A DNA stretch of 64,000 nucleotides from a virus. The notes beneath the pieces are model-generated. The model ran no database searches, had not been told where the DNA came from, and worked only from the letters and a program-made list of their open reading frames with translations. Location: the IMG/VR virus record IMGVR_UViG_3300032268_000986, positions 278,866 through 342,865 of that record, one strand, 5' to 3'. Shown in pieces: positions 23,719 through 31,429 of the stretch. A program made the position numbers and the translations under genes. Positions within the stretch are counted from its first letter, which is position 1. Every line of letters begins with the position of its first letter.

Positions 23719-25303
23719 GCATTATGGAAATAAAGGGCATGGGTTCAACTATGACATCGCCATGATCTTTGAGGTGACTGTCCAATTCAGAGTGATAGGT
23801 TTGCAACAACATCAACATGCGCACTGCCAACAAACTGCTCATCACAAGATCATCAGTTTCCCCGGGTTTGGCAGAGTAACTGGTGCCAGCTGCCACAAAG
23901 GTCTTGAGCTCAGAAATCAAGGGCTTGCTGTACAGTTTCATGCGGCCCGATTCCACAAGGATTTTGAACTTGTTGCAGGCTGTGATCTTGGCCTTGTGTG
24001 TGGTGTTGAAACCTTTGCGGAATCTGCGACCTGTGGTGCCTGTCACAGAGTTGTCGCTGAGAAAGTACCCAGGAATATTTTCTTCACCGTATTCTGCAAT
24101 AGAGATCAAGGCTGCTTCTCCCAGGGTGTTGTTTTCCACCGAGTAATACACGCTCTTGTCGTTCTTGGTCACTGCTTTTATTTCCTTGATGATGTCCACC
24201 AGTATGCGAACTTGACTGGGCACATCAGTTTTGTTGTGGCGCCACTCGGCTACTTGTTCTGTGGTGTCGGCCTCAAAAACCTGTATAGCTGCTGGATCAC
24301 CTCCGGTGCCCAGGCTGGGATCCAAGGCAACAATGTACATTTTACCTGGGTTGATTGGCTTGTACCAGCGCACTTGACCGGTACGGTGTATGGGGTCAAC
24401 TCCTTCTATCTCCAGCAGTTTGATAGGGGATATCAAAGTTTCATCGTTGATAACAAACTCACAGTCCATTTCTCTGCGGAAACGTTCTTCACCCAGCTGA
24501 GCTCGTTGTTCATTGGCCCAGGCATCATCACGATCTGGGTGTTCTCTCCAATAGGCGCGGTACGCACGGAAGCCATTGATGCCTAGACCGTCGGGTCTGG
24601 GATTGCCGTACTCGTCTTCAATCTTGTTGGCACCTTTCCAGATATAAGCAAATTGATCTTCGTCTGAGTTGGGAGTTGATGTGATAATGGCTTTACCACC
24701 AGTGCTCAATGTGGGAGTGATGGAAGTCCAAAACTCCTTGGCAATTGTGGGTCGCACAAACGCAAACTCATCAAGATACAGCAAGGTGATACTCATACCA
24801 CGGCCGGTGTTTTCAGTTGTGGTCTGACTTACAATACGGCTACCGTTGTCAAACTCTAGGCTTCCTTTGTTGTAGCTGGTGGCGCCGGCACGAATGTGAT
24901 TGGGGCACAACTCATAAGCATATCTTATGCGTTGCATGATTTCCTGGGCGCCTAGATACTTGTGTGCAGCAATCAAGATTGTGCTGTCGGGAATAAACAT
25001 GGCATACCACAGCAGGTATCCAGCTGCTGATGTTGATTTGCCTGTTTGTCGAGGCATGAGACTGATACTAAATCTATTGGTGTGATAGTTGTCAATCAGC
25101 TTTTTTTGATAGTCATAAGCATGGTACAACATCTTGCCACGTGTGGGATGCTGAATGTGAAAAAAGTTGTCCATGAAGTATGCCGGGCCCGTGACAGGGT
25201 CGGCGCACAGTGCAAATTCTTGTAGTTCTTGATTGGTGTAGGTCTCTCGTCTGTGTGGCGATTTGACCAGTACAGTGTCCAGTGTTGGTTTCATTCCAAT
25301 CAT
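23714..25303 (-). CDS. gp17: gp17 terminase large subunit
   Basis: The 529-residue protein has MPRQTGKST (Walker A, residues 83-91), LLYLDEF (Walker B with the catalytic Glu, about 174-180) and TSTPNSDEDQFAYI (coupling motif). Its RNase H-type nuclease has YIVALDPSLGTGGDP, SVENNTLGEA and GETDDLVMSSL as the acidic centres. It translocates DNA into the prohead and cuts concatemers. Slightly shorter than T4 gp17 (610 residues). Its ATG overlaps the stop of the 2OG oxygenase gene by four bases. The small subunit gp16 is about 7 kb away, not adjacent as in T4. Confidence 0.95.
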   Translation of the reverse strand: MIGMKPTLDTVLVKSPHRRETYTNQELQEFALCADPVTGPAYFMDNFFHIQHPTRGKMLYHAYDYQKKLIDNYHTNRFSISLMPRQTGKSTSAAGYLLWYAMFIPDSTILIAAHKYLGAQEIMQRIRYAYELCPNHIRAGATSYNKGSLEFDNGSRIVSQTTTENTGRGMSITLLYLDEFAFVRPTIAKEFWTSITPTLSTGGKAIITSTPNSDEDQFAYIWKGANKIEDEYGNPRPDGLGINGFRAYRAYWREHPDRDDAWANEQRAQLGEERFRREMDCEFVINDETLISPIKLLEIEGVDPIHRTGQVRWYKPINPGKMYIVALDPSLGTGGDPAAIQVFEADTTEQVAEWRHNKTDVPSQVRILVDIIKEIKAVTKNDKSVYYSVENNTLGEAALISIAEYGEENIPGYFLSDNSVTGTTGRRFRKGFNTTHKAKITACNKFKILVESGRMKLYSKPLISELKTFVAAGTSYSAKPGETDDLVMSSLLAVRMLMLLQTYHSELDSHLKDHGDVIVEPMPFISIMR

Positions 25304-25863
25304 GTGATATTGGGCTTTAATAATGTGTACGAGGTCAGTCTAAATGTGCCCACAGGCACAGGGTTGAGCATGCCATGAAACAAGCCAGTGGTTTCAGCAT
25401 TGTTTAAAGGGTTGGTCATTATGTATCCTGTGTTGGCCTGAGATTCAAACTGTTTTCTCACTTGCTGGCCTTGACTGTCATGATAAAAACAGGTGCCCTG
25501 TTCAGAATGGCCTATCCAATACATCTGCATGGCGCCCGGCAACGCACCGTCGGTATGTATAGGGCAATCAAACCCTTCATGATCCAACCAAAACACAGTA
25601 TGTCCATGATGATGACTGAGTAAAGGCATGTTGATCATGGTGCTGATACGAAACCATATCTGTTGTTGATTGGTTGTCCATTGGTCTCCCCAGGACAGAT
25701 CATGAAGTTCAATTCTGCGTCGAGGCCAGGTTTCTTGGCAAGGTTGAGTACTGTGTGGGACATTCAACCAGTCCGTGGCAAGTATTTGTTGCAAAAGATC
25801 TGAGGGCACCAGGTCAGTTACCTGGAACAGATTTGGAACACTGTCAACTGCGGTTATTTGCAT
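25300..25863 (-). CDS. 2-oxoglutarate/Fe(II)-type oxygenase-like protein
   Basis: I favour ATG 25863 (MQITAVDSVPNLFQVTDLVP), which overlaps the preceding stop in the usual ATGCAAATAA manner; an ATG at 25884 is also possible. The 187-residue protein has IHTDG (His103, Asp105), FHGM (His163) and FRLTSY (Arg175), fitting the HxD...H iron site and the 2-oxoglutarate Arg. Such enzymes hydroxylate proteins, sugars or nucleobases. Its place between a radical SAM enzyme and the terminase makes a modification role in the virion or on DNA possible, not proven. Confidence 0.75.
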   Translation of the reverse strand: MQITAVDSVPNLFQVTDLVPSDLLQQILATDWLNVPHSTQPCQETWPRRRIELHDLSWGDQWTTNQQQIWFRISTMINMPLLSHHHGHTVFWLDHEGFDCPIHTDGALPGAMQMYWIGHSEQGTCFYHDSQGQQVRKQFESQANTGYIMTNPLNNAETTGLFHGMLNPVPVGTFRLTSYTLLKPNIT

Positions 25864-26996
25864 AGGTGTGATAACTCTGGCCATAGCTTTTCAAACTCAC
25901 CTGCTTTGTCAGGATGGAACACAGTTTCGTTGTCCACTATGTGTTGTTTGAATTGTTTTTCAATTCCAGGTCGGGCCTGTTTTATGTCACGATACATATT
26001 TAATGAGTTATCAAAAAATGCACGTTCAGCCGGAGTGGAGATCCCTAGATTGTAAAAACGTTCTATCTCAGAAATTGCTGCGGCTGCAACTTCTGGACCA
26101 TGCAGAAATGGATCAAGATACTCTGGTTGAAACAGGTTCTGCCACAACACTGTGGTACCAGTTTGCTCGGCAAATTCGCGCAGTTCACAAATGCGTGTGG
26201 CATTGTAGATGTTGTACACTGCATGTATGCCACCCCACTGTCCTTGCGTTTTCATCAAGTCCTTGATCAGTTGCAAGTTGTGTTGAATTGTGCTCCAGGT
26301 GGCACCATGTCGCACATATTCAAGGCGATCACCGGTGTTATCAAAGCTCATGCTCCAGCCCACTTTGTTTCTAGTTGATAACTTTTGAAATATCTTGTTT
26401 GATTCTAGATCAACATTCAAGTTTGTAATCAGTGTGACAATTGCGTCCTTGGGTATGACATCCAACAAACGATTGTTTTCTGGCAACAACAAGGGCTCGC
26501 CGCCTACCAGCGCAACTTCATGTATGTGTTCGTAGTGCTGTTCAATGAAGTCACACACTGAATCGTAGTAGGGTCTTGCACCACTCTTGAATGGAATACC
26601 TTTGATGCCGGCCCATTTTGAGCTGCATGATTCACCGCAGTAGTTACAACTCAGGTTACAAGTGGTATTCCAACGCACATCCACAATCACAGGATAGTGA
26701 TATTTGTCTCCTGCTGTGGCATAATCAAAGTTGGGATTTACATTGTTGTGCCAGGCCCGTTCAGAATCAGCACCAAATCGTTCTGCTCGCACACAATTGC
26801 TGCAATACTCATGTGGGATTCCTTGTGCAAGACTATTGCGTATCTTGCCCATGAGATCAGAGTTTAAAATCTCAACAATGCTCTGTGAGTTCAAGTTGCC
26901 CAGCATGTTGGGATTGCCGGCACAGCAGGTTTTTACATCGCCCCTGGGATTGATATGTAGGCCGCGCCAGGGAGCGGCACAATAGAAATTTGTCAT
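25854..26996 (-). CDS. Radical SAM protein with N-terminal twitch-type Cys cluster
   Basis: The 380-residue protein begins MTNFYCAAPWRGLHINPRGD with Cys6, Cys24-Cys25 and Cys65/Cys68 (auxiliary cluster), then CNLSCNYC (Cys113, Cys117, Cys120) and LVGGEPLLLPENN. It is the same architecture as the proteins at 3689 and 19143. It follows a late element by four bases, so it is expressed late with the oxygenase and terminase. Together with the oxygenase it may modify a protein, peptide or glycan. Substrate unknown. Confidence 0.87.
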   Translation of the reverse strand: MTNFYCAAPWRGLHINPRGDVKTCCAGNPNMLGNLNSQSIVEILNSDLMGKIRNSLAQGIPHEYCSNCVRAERFGADSERAWHNNVNPNFDYATAGDKYHYPVIVDVRWNTTCNLSCNYCGESCSSKWAGIKGIPFKSGARPYYDSVCDFIEQHYEHIHEVALVGGEPLLLPENNRLLDVIPKDAIVTLITNLNVDLESNKIFQKLSTRNKVGWSMSFDNTGDRLEYVRHGATWSTIQHNLQLIKDLMKTQGQWGGIHAVYNIYNATRICELREFAEQTGTTVLWQNLFQPEYLDPFLHGPEVAAAAISEIERFYNLGISTPAERAFFDNSLNMYRDIKQARPGIEKQFKQHIVDNETVFHPDKAGEFEKLWPELSHLCK

Positions 26997-27000
26997 CCCG

Positions 27001-27008
27001 TATTTACG
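27001..27008 (-). promoter_or_regulatory. Late promoter element CGTAAATA
   Basis: Lies four bases before ATG 26996, inside the short perfect palindrome CCCGTAAATACGGG. Confidence 0.55.
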
Positions 27009-27014
27009 GGTGTT

Positions 27015-27452
27015 TTAGTTGCACCAAGATGTTTTGGCTTCGCCGTAGTATTCGCGGGCAAACCCGTTGGCAATCAGTTGCTGACGTAGGCTAACACCGT
27101 TTAACAGCACATCTCCCAGCACACGGCCACCATACTTGTCCCAGTCCATGAGCACAATCTGTCGCTTTTGACTGGCAGCAATCAGTTGCTTGGTAAATGC
27201 TGTGGCAGCTTCACCACGTTGAGCTTCACTGGCACATTGAGCACGATGGCCCTTTTCAGGAGTGTCAACTCCGAACACACGGATACTGAGTTCCTGTTTG
27301 AGTGGTGCAGGCAACCATGTGGCTTGTATGCCCACTGTGTCACCGTCTATGACTCTGGTGATTACGGCGTCATATGTGACACCGGGTTTTTGTCGGGGTT
27401 GTGCTAATACTAACACAGGAACGACGAGTAAGAGTAGGATGAGTTTTTTCAT
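27015..27452 (-). CDS. Exported staphylococcal-nuclease-like protein
   Basis: The 145-residue protein starts with a signal peptide (MKKLILLLLVVPVLVLAQ, cleavage probably after AQ at 17-18). The mature part has VIDGDTV (Ca-binding Asp residues), IRVFGVDTPEKGH (Arg58, Glu66) and KYGGRVLGDV (Arg110), the complete SNase active site. Cys72 and Cys144 could pair after export. It would cut DNA or RNA in the periplasm or outside. Roles such as degrading competing phage DNA or recycling nucleotides are speculative. A late element overlaps the previous stop. Confidence 0.9.
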   Translation of the reverse strand: MKKLILLLLVVPVLVLAQPRQKPGVTYDAVITRVIDGDTVGIQATWLPAPLKQELSIRVFGVDTPEKGHRAQCASEAQRGEAATAFTKQLIAASQKRQIVLMDWDKYGGRVLGDVLLNGVSLRQQLIANGFAREYYGEAKTSWCN

Positions 27453-27456
27453 ATGG

Positions 27457-27464
27457 TATTTAAG
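27457..27464 (-). promoter_or_regulatory. Late promoter element CTTAAATA
   Basis: The upstream TAA stop is part of TAAATA; four bases separate it from ATG 27452. Confidence 0.55.
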
Positions 27465-28068
27465 CTACTTGATATGTGCCAGAAAGATCAAAATGTGCGC
27501 CCGATTGCCAGGCGCCTGTGGCCGGAGTGTTGAATTTCCAAACTAGATCGGTAGTGCTACCAGAATAATACAGTTTCATAACTGTGGTGCTGTCAATGAC
27601 ATCTGTGATTCCGGCAATATGGTATAAGGCAGGAGAACCAGCACCGGCTGTTTGATGCAGGCTGCCTCCGGCCAGTCTAAATGTGTTTAGTGCGGGGGTG
27701 GGCAGTGTAATCTGATATCCTGTGCTGCCAAAGTTGGTAACTCCTGTAAAATCCACATACACATGTATATACATCAGCGGACCCATACGCACATAAGATG
27801 CTGTAGCAGTGCCGCCGGCAAATGTGCCCGATCCGTCAGTGAACTGTGGGTTGAATGTTGTGGTGCTGGTAACGCCAGATCCGTATGCTACTAAATTTAA
27901 ATTTCCGTTGACGTTGCCCACATAGATATCTTGTGTGAGTTGGTTGACTACTAATTCACTTGGGCGAGCAACACCATTGTAATCGCCAATGGTTTCTTGT
28001 GCATTGTCTTTCATCACAGCACGGCTTATGCCTGTGATGTTGTCGTATGGTGGGGGTGGATTGGCCAT
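27460..28068 (-). CDS. Virion fibre-type structural protein
   Basis: The 202-residue protein begins MANPPPPYDNITGISRAV and contains VNQLTQDIYVGNVNGNLNL, typical of phage fibre N-terminal folds. A C-terminal domain follows with TFRLAGGSLHQTAGAGS, YHIAGITDV and LYYSGSTTDLVWKFNTP, known from cyanophage tail-fibre and structural proteins. It is therefore probably a receptor-contacting or decorating virion protein. It has a proper AAGGAAAG ribosome site and two overlapping late elements about 24 bases upstream. Confidence 0.75.
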   Translation of the reverse strand: MANPPPPYDNITGISRAVMKDNAQETIGDYNGVARPSELVVNQLTQDIYVGNVNGNLNLVAYGSGVTSTTTFNPQFTDGSGTFAGGTATASYVRMGPLMYIHVYVDFTGVTNFGSTGYQITLPTPALNTFRLAGGSLHQTAGAGSPALYHIAGITDVIDSTTVMKLYYSGSTTDLVWKFNTPATGAWQSGAHFDLSGTYQVA

Positions 28069-28092
28069 GATCTCTAACTTTCCTTGTTAGAG

Positions 28093-28108
28093 TATTTAGC
28101 TATTTATG
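28093..28108 (-). promoter_or_regulatory. Tandem late elements CATAAATA and GCTAAATA
   Basis: Two TAAATA cores eight bases apart (28101-28106 and 28093-28098) before the gene at 27460, with a leader and ribosome site after them. Confidence 0.6.
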
Positions 28109-28489
28109 TTAATAGCCATTAAAGGGTCGGACTGGACTCTGTGTGTCCACAAACGTGGGTTCTGTGCTGTCAGGGGTTGATACTAGTTGTTTGCCGTCCG
28201 GAGTGTTGGTCATGGTCAGTGCAGTATCAATTATTTGTGCGATTCCTGCGTTCATGCCAGCAATGACCCCGTGTTCGCCAAATGCAGTTTCACCGCTCCA
28301 TGCTGGCAGGTTGTCGGTTAATCCATCTGTGCCTGCATCACTTCTGGCTCGTGCCATGGCCACACTGAATCTATAGTTGTTGTAGGGATCAGCAGCACTG
28401 AGCCCGGGAATCACATAGGTATGACGCATGGGATTGGCCTGCTCAGGTGGCAGGGATTTATGCTCGGTTACAAATTCACGGGCTCGCAT
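28109..28489 (-). CDS. Candidate head-internal protein with capsid-targeting-like N-terminus (paralogue 1)
   Basis: The 126-residue protein begins MRAREFVTEH and ends QSPVRPFNGY. The N-terminus resembles the T4 capsid targeting sequence (MKTYQEFIAE in internal protein III), where the prohead protease gp21 cuts after xxE. VTE would be such a site. The middle includes a Met/Ala-rich segment (NNYRFSVAMARARSDAG). It shares its two ends with the next gene, so the two are paralogues. It is coupled to its neighbours by one-base overlap. Packaging inside the head and processing are inferred. Confidence 0.65.
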   Translation of the reverse strand: MRAREFVTEHKSLPPEQANPMRHTYVIPGLSAADPYNNYRFSVAMARARSDAGTDGLTDNLPAWSGETAFGEHGVIAGMNAGIAQIIDTALTMTNTPDGKQLVSTPDSTEPTFVDTQSPVRPFNGY

Positions 28490-28854
28490 CAGTAACCCCC
28501 AAACGCCTTGACTGGACTTTGTTTGCCAGTGCTTGCTAGTTCTTCTGAATCCATGTCACCTGAATTCAAATCAGTATACTCAGCACCAGCTGCCTTGAAT
28601 GCTTGTTTCAGCATTTCGTGTTCAATTTCTGTGTAAGGATAGGCACCACGTTTTTTTCCTATCCAACTTTTTTCATCCATGTCCAACACATCGCCTGATC
28701 CGTCGGCCATGGCCACTGCCATCATCACACGATTGAGAGTGTAGTCACTGTTGGTGCGTTCGCCATCGCTAAACGTGGTCAAGCCCACCGTGGCGGCTTG
28801 ACGACGGTTGCCTATAGTACCATCGCGCTCAGTGATAAACTCTCGTGCTCGCAT
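28489..28854 (-). CDS. Candidate head-internal protein with capsid-targeting-like N-terminus (paralogue 2)
   Basis: The 121-residue protein begins MRAREFITERDG and ends QSPVKAFGGY, matching paralogue 1 at both ends while the centre differs. ITE followed by Arg fits the gp21 consensus (I/L)xE. The middle has DYTLNRVMMAVAMADGSGD, similar in layout to the VAMARA segment of the neighbour, and an acidic end region. No enzyme motif is visible. Late expression is expected through upstream genes. Confidence 0.65.
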   Translation of the reverse strand: MRAREFITERDGTIGNRRQAATVGLTTFSDGERTNSDYTLNRVMMAVAMADGSGDVLDMDEKSWIGKKRGAYPYTEIEHEMLKQAFKAAGAEYTDLNSGDMDSEELASTGKQSPVKAFGGY

Positions 28855-29135
28855 TACGGTGTGTACACGCTGGACAGTGCCGAACTTGCTGTGCCCAGTT
28901 CAGTTGCTGTCCAATTTGAACCAGTCACAGTGACTTTGTTGCCAGCACCTGAGTATATTTCAACTGTGCTGTTGGCAGGTACTTGCACAGCAACAGTGTA
29001 TAAATTTCCCACGGCAGCAGCCGATCCCAAGGCAACTGCATACACATTGTAAGTCACTGCGGTGTTGCCTGTGGCAATACTGAGCTTGTCAGTGTAAACT
29101 GTGGCATTGGACAGTGTGGTGTATACGTTGGCCAT
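28854..29135 (-). CDS. Small beta-rich virion protein
   Basis: The 93-residue protein (MANVYTTLSNATVYTDKLSI) is almost wholly Ser/Thr/Val/Ala/Asn with repeated VxV strands (AVQVPANSTVEIYSGAGNKVTVTG) and no charged catalytic residues. The composition fits a small decoration or fibre-attachment protein. It overlaps neighbours by one base on each side. Similar small beta proteins are common in marine myovirus structural regions. Confidence 0.65.
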   Translation of the reverse strand: MANVYTTLSNATVYTDKLSIATGNTAVTYNVYAVALGSAAAVGNLYTVAVQVPANSTVEIYSGAGNKVTVTGSNWTATELGTASSALSSVYTP

Positions 29136-29320
29136 TATTTCTTGTCCTGTGGAGGAGTTTGTGGAGGGATAGCAACCACTGGTTGAAACAAGTTACGAGT
29201 CTGATCCAACACACCAGGAATGTTTACAGGCTGTTGCTTGTAACCCTGTGTTGCAGGGCTGTGTGGATTCAACACTGGTAGTGTTGTCAGTACTGATTCT
29301 TTAATAATTTTTTGTGTCAT
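29135..29320 (-). CDS. Small Pro/Gln-rich protein
   Basis: I choose ATG 29320 (MTQKIIKESVLTTLPVLNP), with CGGAG nine bases upstream and overlapping the stop of the 700-residue gene; the longer frame to 29374 lies inside that gene. The 61-residue product is rich in Pro, Gln and Thr with no motif. It looks disordered and may be a linker or scaffold peptide in the particle. Confidence 0.55.
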   Translation of the reverse strand: MTQKIIKESVLTTLPVLNPHSPATQGYKQQPVNIPGVLDQTRNLFQPVVAIPPQTPPQDKK

Positions 29321-29321
29321 A

Positions 29322-31424
29322 TCAAACTCCGTGTTTGCCTTTGTACTCTTTCCAAAGACCAGCCACGCTCTCACGTACTTTTTCCATGTCGCCGTCGCCG
29401 TCTAGGTCAGCTTCTTTCTTGCCATCGGCACGGGCCTTGGCCAGATTGCCAGTGAACTTGTTGCCTTCTTCGGTCTTTTCTTCGTCAACTTCTTTTTTCT
29501 TGACGCCGGCCATTTCCATCATGCGCTTGATGGCATCTTCTTCTTCGGCAGCATAGCTTTGCTGACGTTCTTCTTGACTGGCCAGCACAGGTACTGTGCT
29601 CTGACCAGTTGACTTGGGACCGTTCAAGCCACCTGAGTATTCAAAGTTGTTGTCAGCCTGTTCAGTCTTGGTGGGATAGTCAGGAGAATTTTCATCCACC
29701 ATGTCTGAACAACCACATGGGGCTTGATTGCAAGTTGGACAGGCTTCTTCACCGTGATCATGACCATGATCTTGTCCGCCACCAATACCGGCCATTTTGA
29801 GGATTTCTGCCAACTTGGCTGCATCTTCTTCAGTGGCTGTGACTGTTAGAGAACTGCCACCTTCGGTTGAGCTGCTCATGTTGATGCTCATGCTTTCAGC
29901 AATCATGCTTTCTAGTTCACGATTCATTGAATCATAGATGCCCTTGCCAAAACTCATGCTGCCCTTGCCACCAGCAGCTGGAGCCACGCTGCCTGCTGTG
30001 GTGCTGGATTCGTCAACTTCTTTTTCTTTCTTCTTGCCTTCGGATTTTTTCTTTTCAGGCAAGCCCTTGTGCTTGGTGCTGGCAAAATCTTCAGCATCTT
30101 TTTTCTTCATGGTCTTGGCAACTTTGGCAACTTCTTTGCTGGGGGCTTTTTCGCCCTTTTGTGTTGCATGTACCATGCCCATGAACTTCTGCTGCTTCTT
30201 GCTTACTGCTTTTTCATCAAGCTCTTGTTCACCGTCTTTGCTGATTTTGTAGCCGGCTTTTTTCAGCAACTTCATAGCTGCTTTAACGTCGTCACCTTCT
30301 TCTTTGAGATTGTATTCTGGTCCAGAAGCAGTACCGCCCACACGTTGTGCCATTGGTCGCATACCAGCTCTATTAATCATCTGAGTTTGCTTGAGTCTTT
30401 GTGGATTTTTTTGTGCAAAGGCTAGCAGTTGACGAGCTGTGTTTTCATCGTAAGTTTCGACACTACCTGCGTCAGGATCAACTTCGGCGCCATTCATAGC
30501 AGCAATCTGATCAATCAATGTGTCATCTAAGATAGCAAAAGTTTGTTTCATTCCGCCGCTTTCTTTAGTCATTAACTTTGATCGGCCGCTTGGTCCCTTG
30601 GCACCGGTGCGATTGCTTGTGCCTTTGGGTCGGCCACGACTGCGTTTTTCTCCGGCTGCTGGAGTTTCATCACCTGTGTTGGTTTCACCAGTCTTGGCAT
30701 CGTAGGCACGTGTGTGACGAATACCAGTTGCTGTTTTTTCAATTTCGCCCTTGCTGGTCTTGACACGATCGCCCACACGCATGCCGCTGTGGTCGCCGGC
30801 ACGGCGCTTGACGTCGGCCATCATGTCGTCCCAACCTTCGTCCATTTCTGAGTTACGACCTCGGCCGCCGCCCAGGGCTGACTTCATGGCTTCTGCAGCC
30901 ACATCGCCCAGCATCTCGTCAACTTCTTTCTTGGCGCCGGCAATTTTGTCGGCAAAAGTGATCTTGTCTTTTGGTTCGGCTAGTGCAGCAAAGCTCTTGG
31001 CCTTGGCCGGTGACATTTTTTCTTTGACTACCTTGGGATTTGGTTCACGGCCAGGCTTCATGCCAGTTTGTGGTACGCCCATTCTTTTCTGCAGGTCACG
31101 CATCATGTCTGCATCGCTGCCATGTCCCAGTGTGTCCAGGGCCTTGGAGCCCAGCTTTTTGGCAGCACCACCCACTTTCTTGACAATGTTGCCCAGGCCT
31201 TCGTCAACTTCGGTGTTGTCATATTTGTCATATTTGGCACGTACTGGGTCAAGGTCTTTGCCTTCACGTCCGGCCTTGGCCAAGGCTTCCATGCCTTCTT
31301 TGCCGTATTTTTCATAGCCCTTGGCAGCACGGCTCATGTCACGCTCATTGAGCTGACCATGTGTTTTGCTTGGTGTGGCGCGGATCTCGTCCAGCTTTTT
31401 GTTTAAGTCGTAAAAAAATGTCAT
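29322..31424 (-). CDS. Large charged composite protein with DUF3008-like segment and AT-hook
   Basis: The 700-residue, low-complexity protein is rich in Lys, Glu, Gly and Ala. Recognisable parts are RSRGRPKGTSN (an AT-hook, about 261-271), AVSKKQQKFMGMVHATQKG through FASTKHKGLPEKKK (DUF3008-like, about 406-460), a His/Cys-rich patch (GQDHGHDHGEEACPTC) and DLDGDGDMEKV near the C-terminus (EF-hand-like loop). ESMIAES could be a prohead-protease site. Basic and acidic blocks with an AT-hook fit a DNA-contacting internal head or scaffold protein. It has AGAGGAT as ribosome site. Function is inferred. Confidence 0.65.
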   Translation of the reverse strand: MTFFYDLNKKLDEIRATPSKTHGQLNERDMSRAAKGYEKYGKEGMEALAKAGREGKDLDPVRAKYDKYDNTEVDEGLGNIVKKVGGAAKKLGSKALDTLGHGSDADMMRDLQKRMGVPQTGMKPGREPNPKVVKEKMSPAKAKSFAALAEPKDKITFADKIAGAKKEVDEMLGDVAAEAMKSALGGGRGRNSEMDEGWDDMMADVKRRAGDHSGMRVGDRVKTSKGEIEKTATGIRHTRAYDAKTGETNTGDETPAAGEKRSRGRPKGTSNRTGAKGPSGRSKLMTKESGGMKQTFAILDDTLIDQIAAMNGAEVDPDAGSVETYDENTARQLLAFAQKNPQRLKQTQMINRAGMRPMAQRVGGTASGPEYNLKEEGDDVKAAMKLLKKAGYKISKDGEQELDEKAVSKKQQKFMGMVHATQKGEKAPSKEVAKVAKTMKKKDAEDFASTKHKGLPEKKKSEGKKKEKEVDESSTTAGSVAPAAGGKGSMSFGKGIYDSMNRELESMIAESMSINMSSSTEGGSSLTVTATEEDAAKLAEILKMAGIGGGQDHGHDHGEEACPTCNQAPCGCSDMVDENSPDYPTKTEQADNNFEYSGGLNGPKSTGQSTVPVLASQEERQQSYAAEEEDAIKRMMEMAGVKKKEVDEEKTEEGNKFTGNLAKARADGKKEADLDGDGDMEKVRESVAGLWKEYKGKHGV

Positions 31425-31429
31425 TTGAT

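Noticed and set aside
23687-24586. Plus-strand frame of 299 residues opposite the terminase
   Set aside because: Lies antisense to gp17, whose motifs are complete; Cys/His-rich translation of a reversed conserved gene with no ribosome site.
29135-29374. Long form of the Pro/Gln-rich peptide
   Set aside because: Its first 18 codons lie inside the preceding gene, whereas ATG 29320 has a ribosome site.
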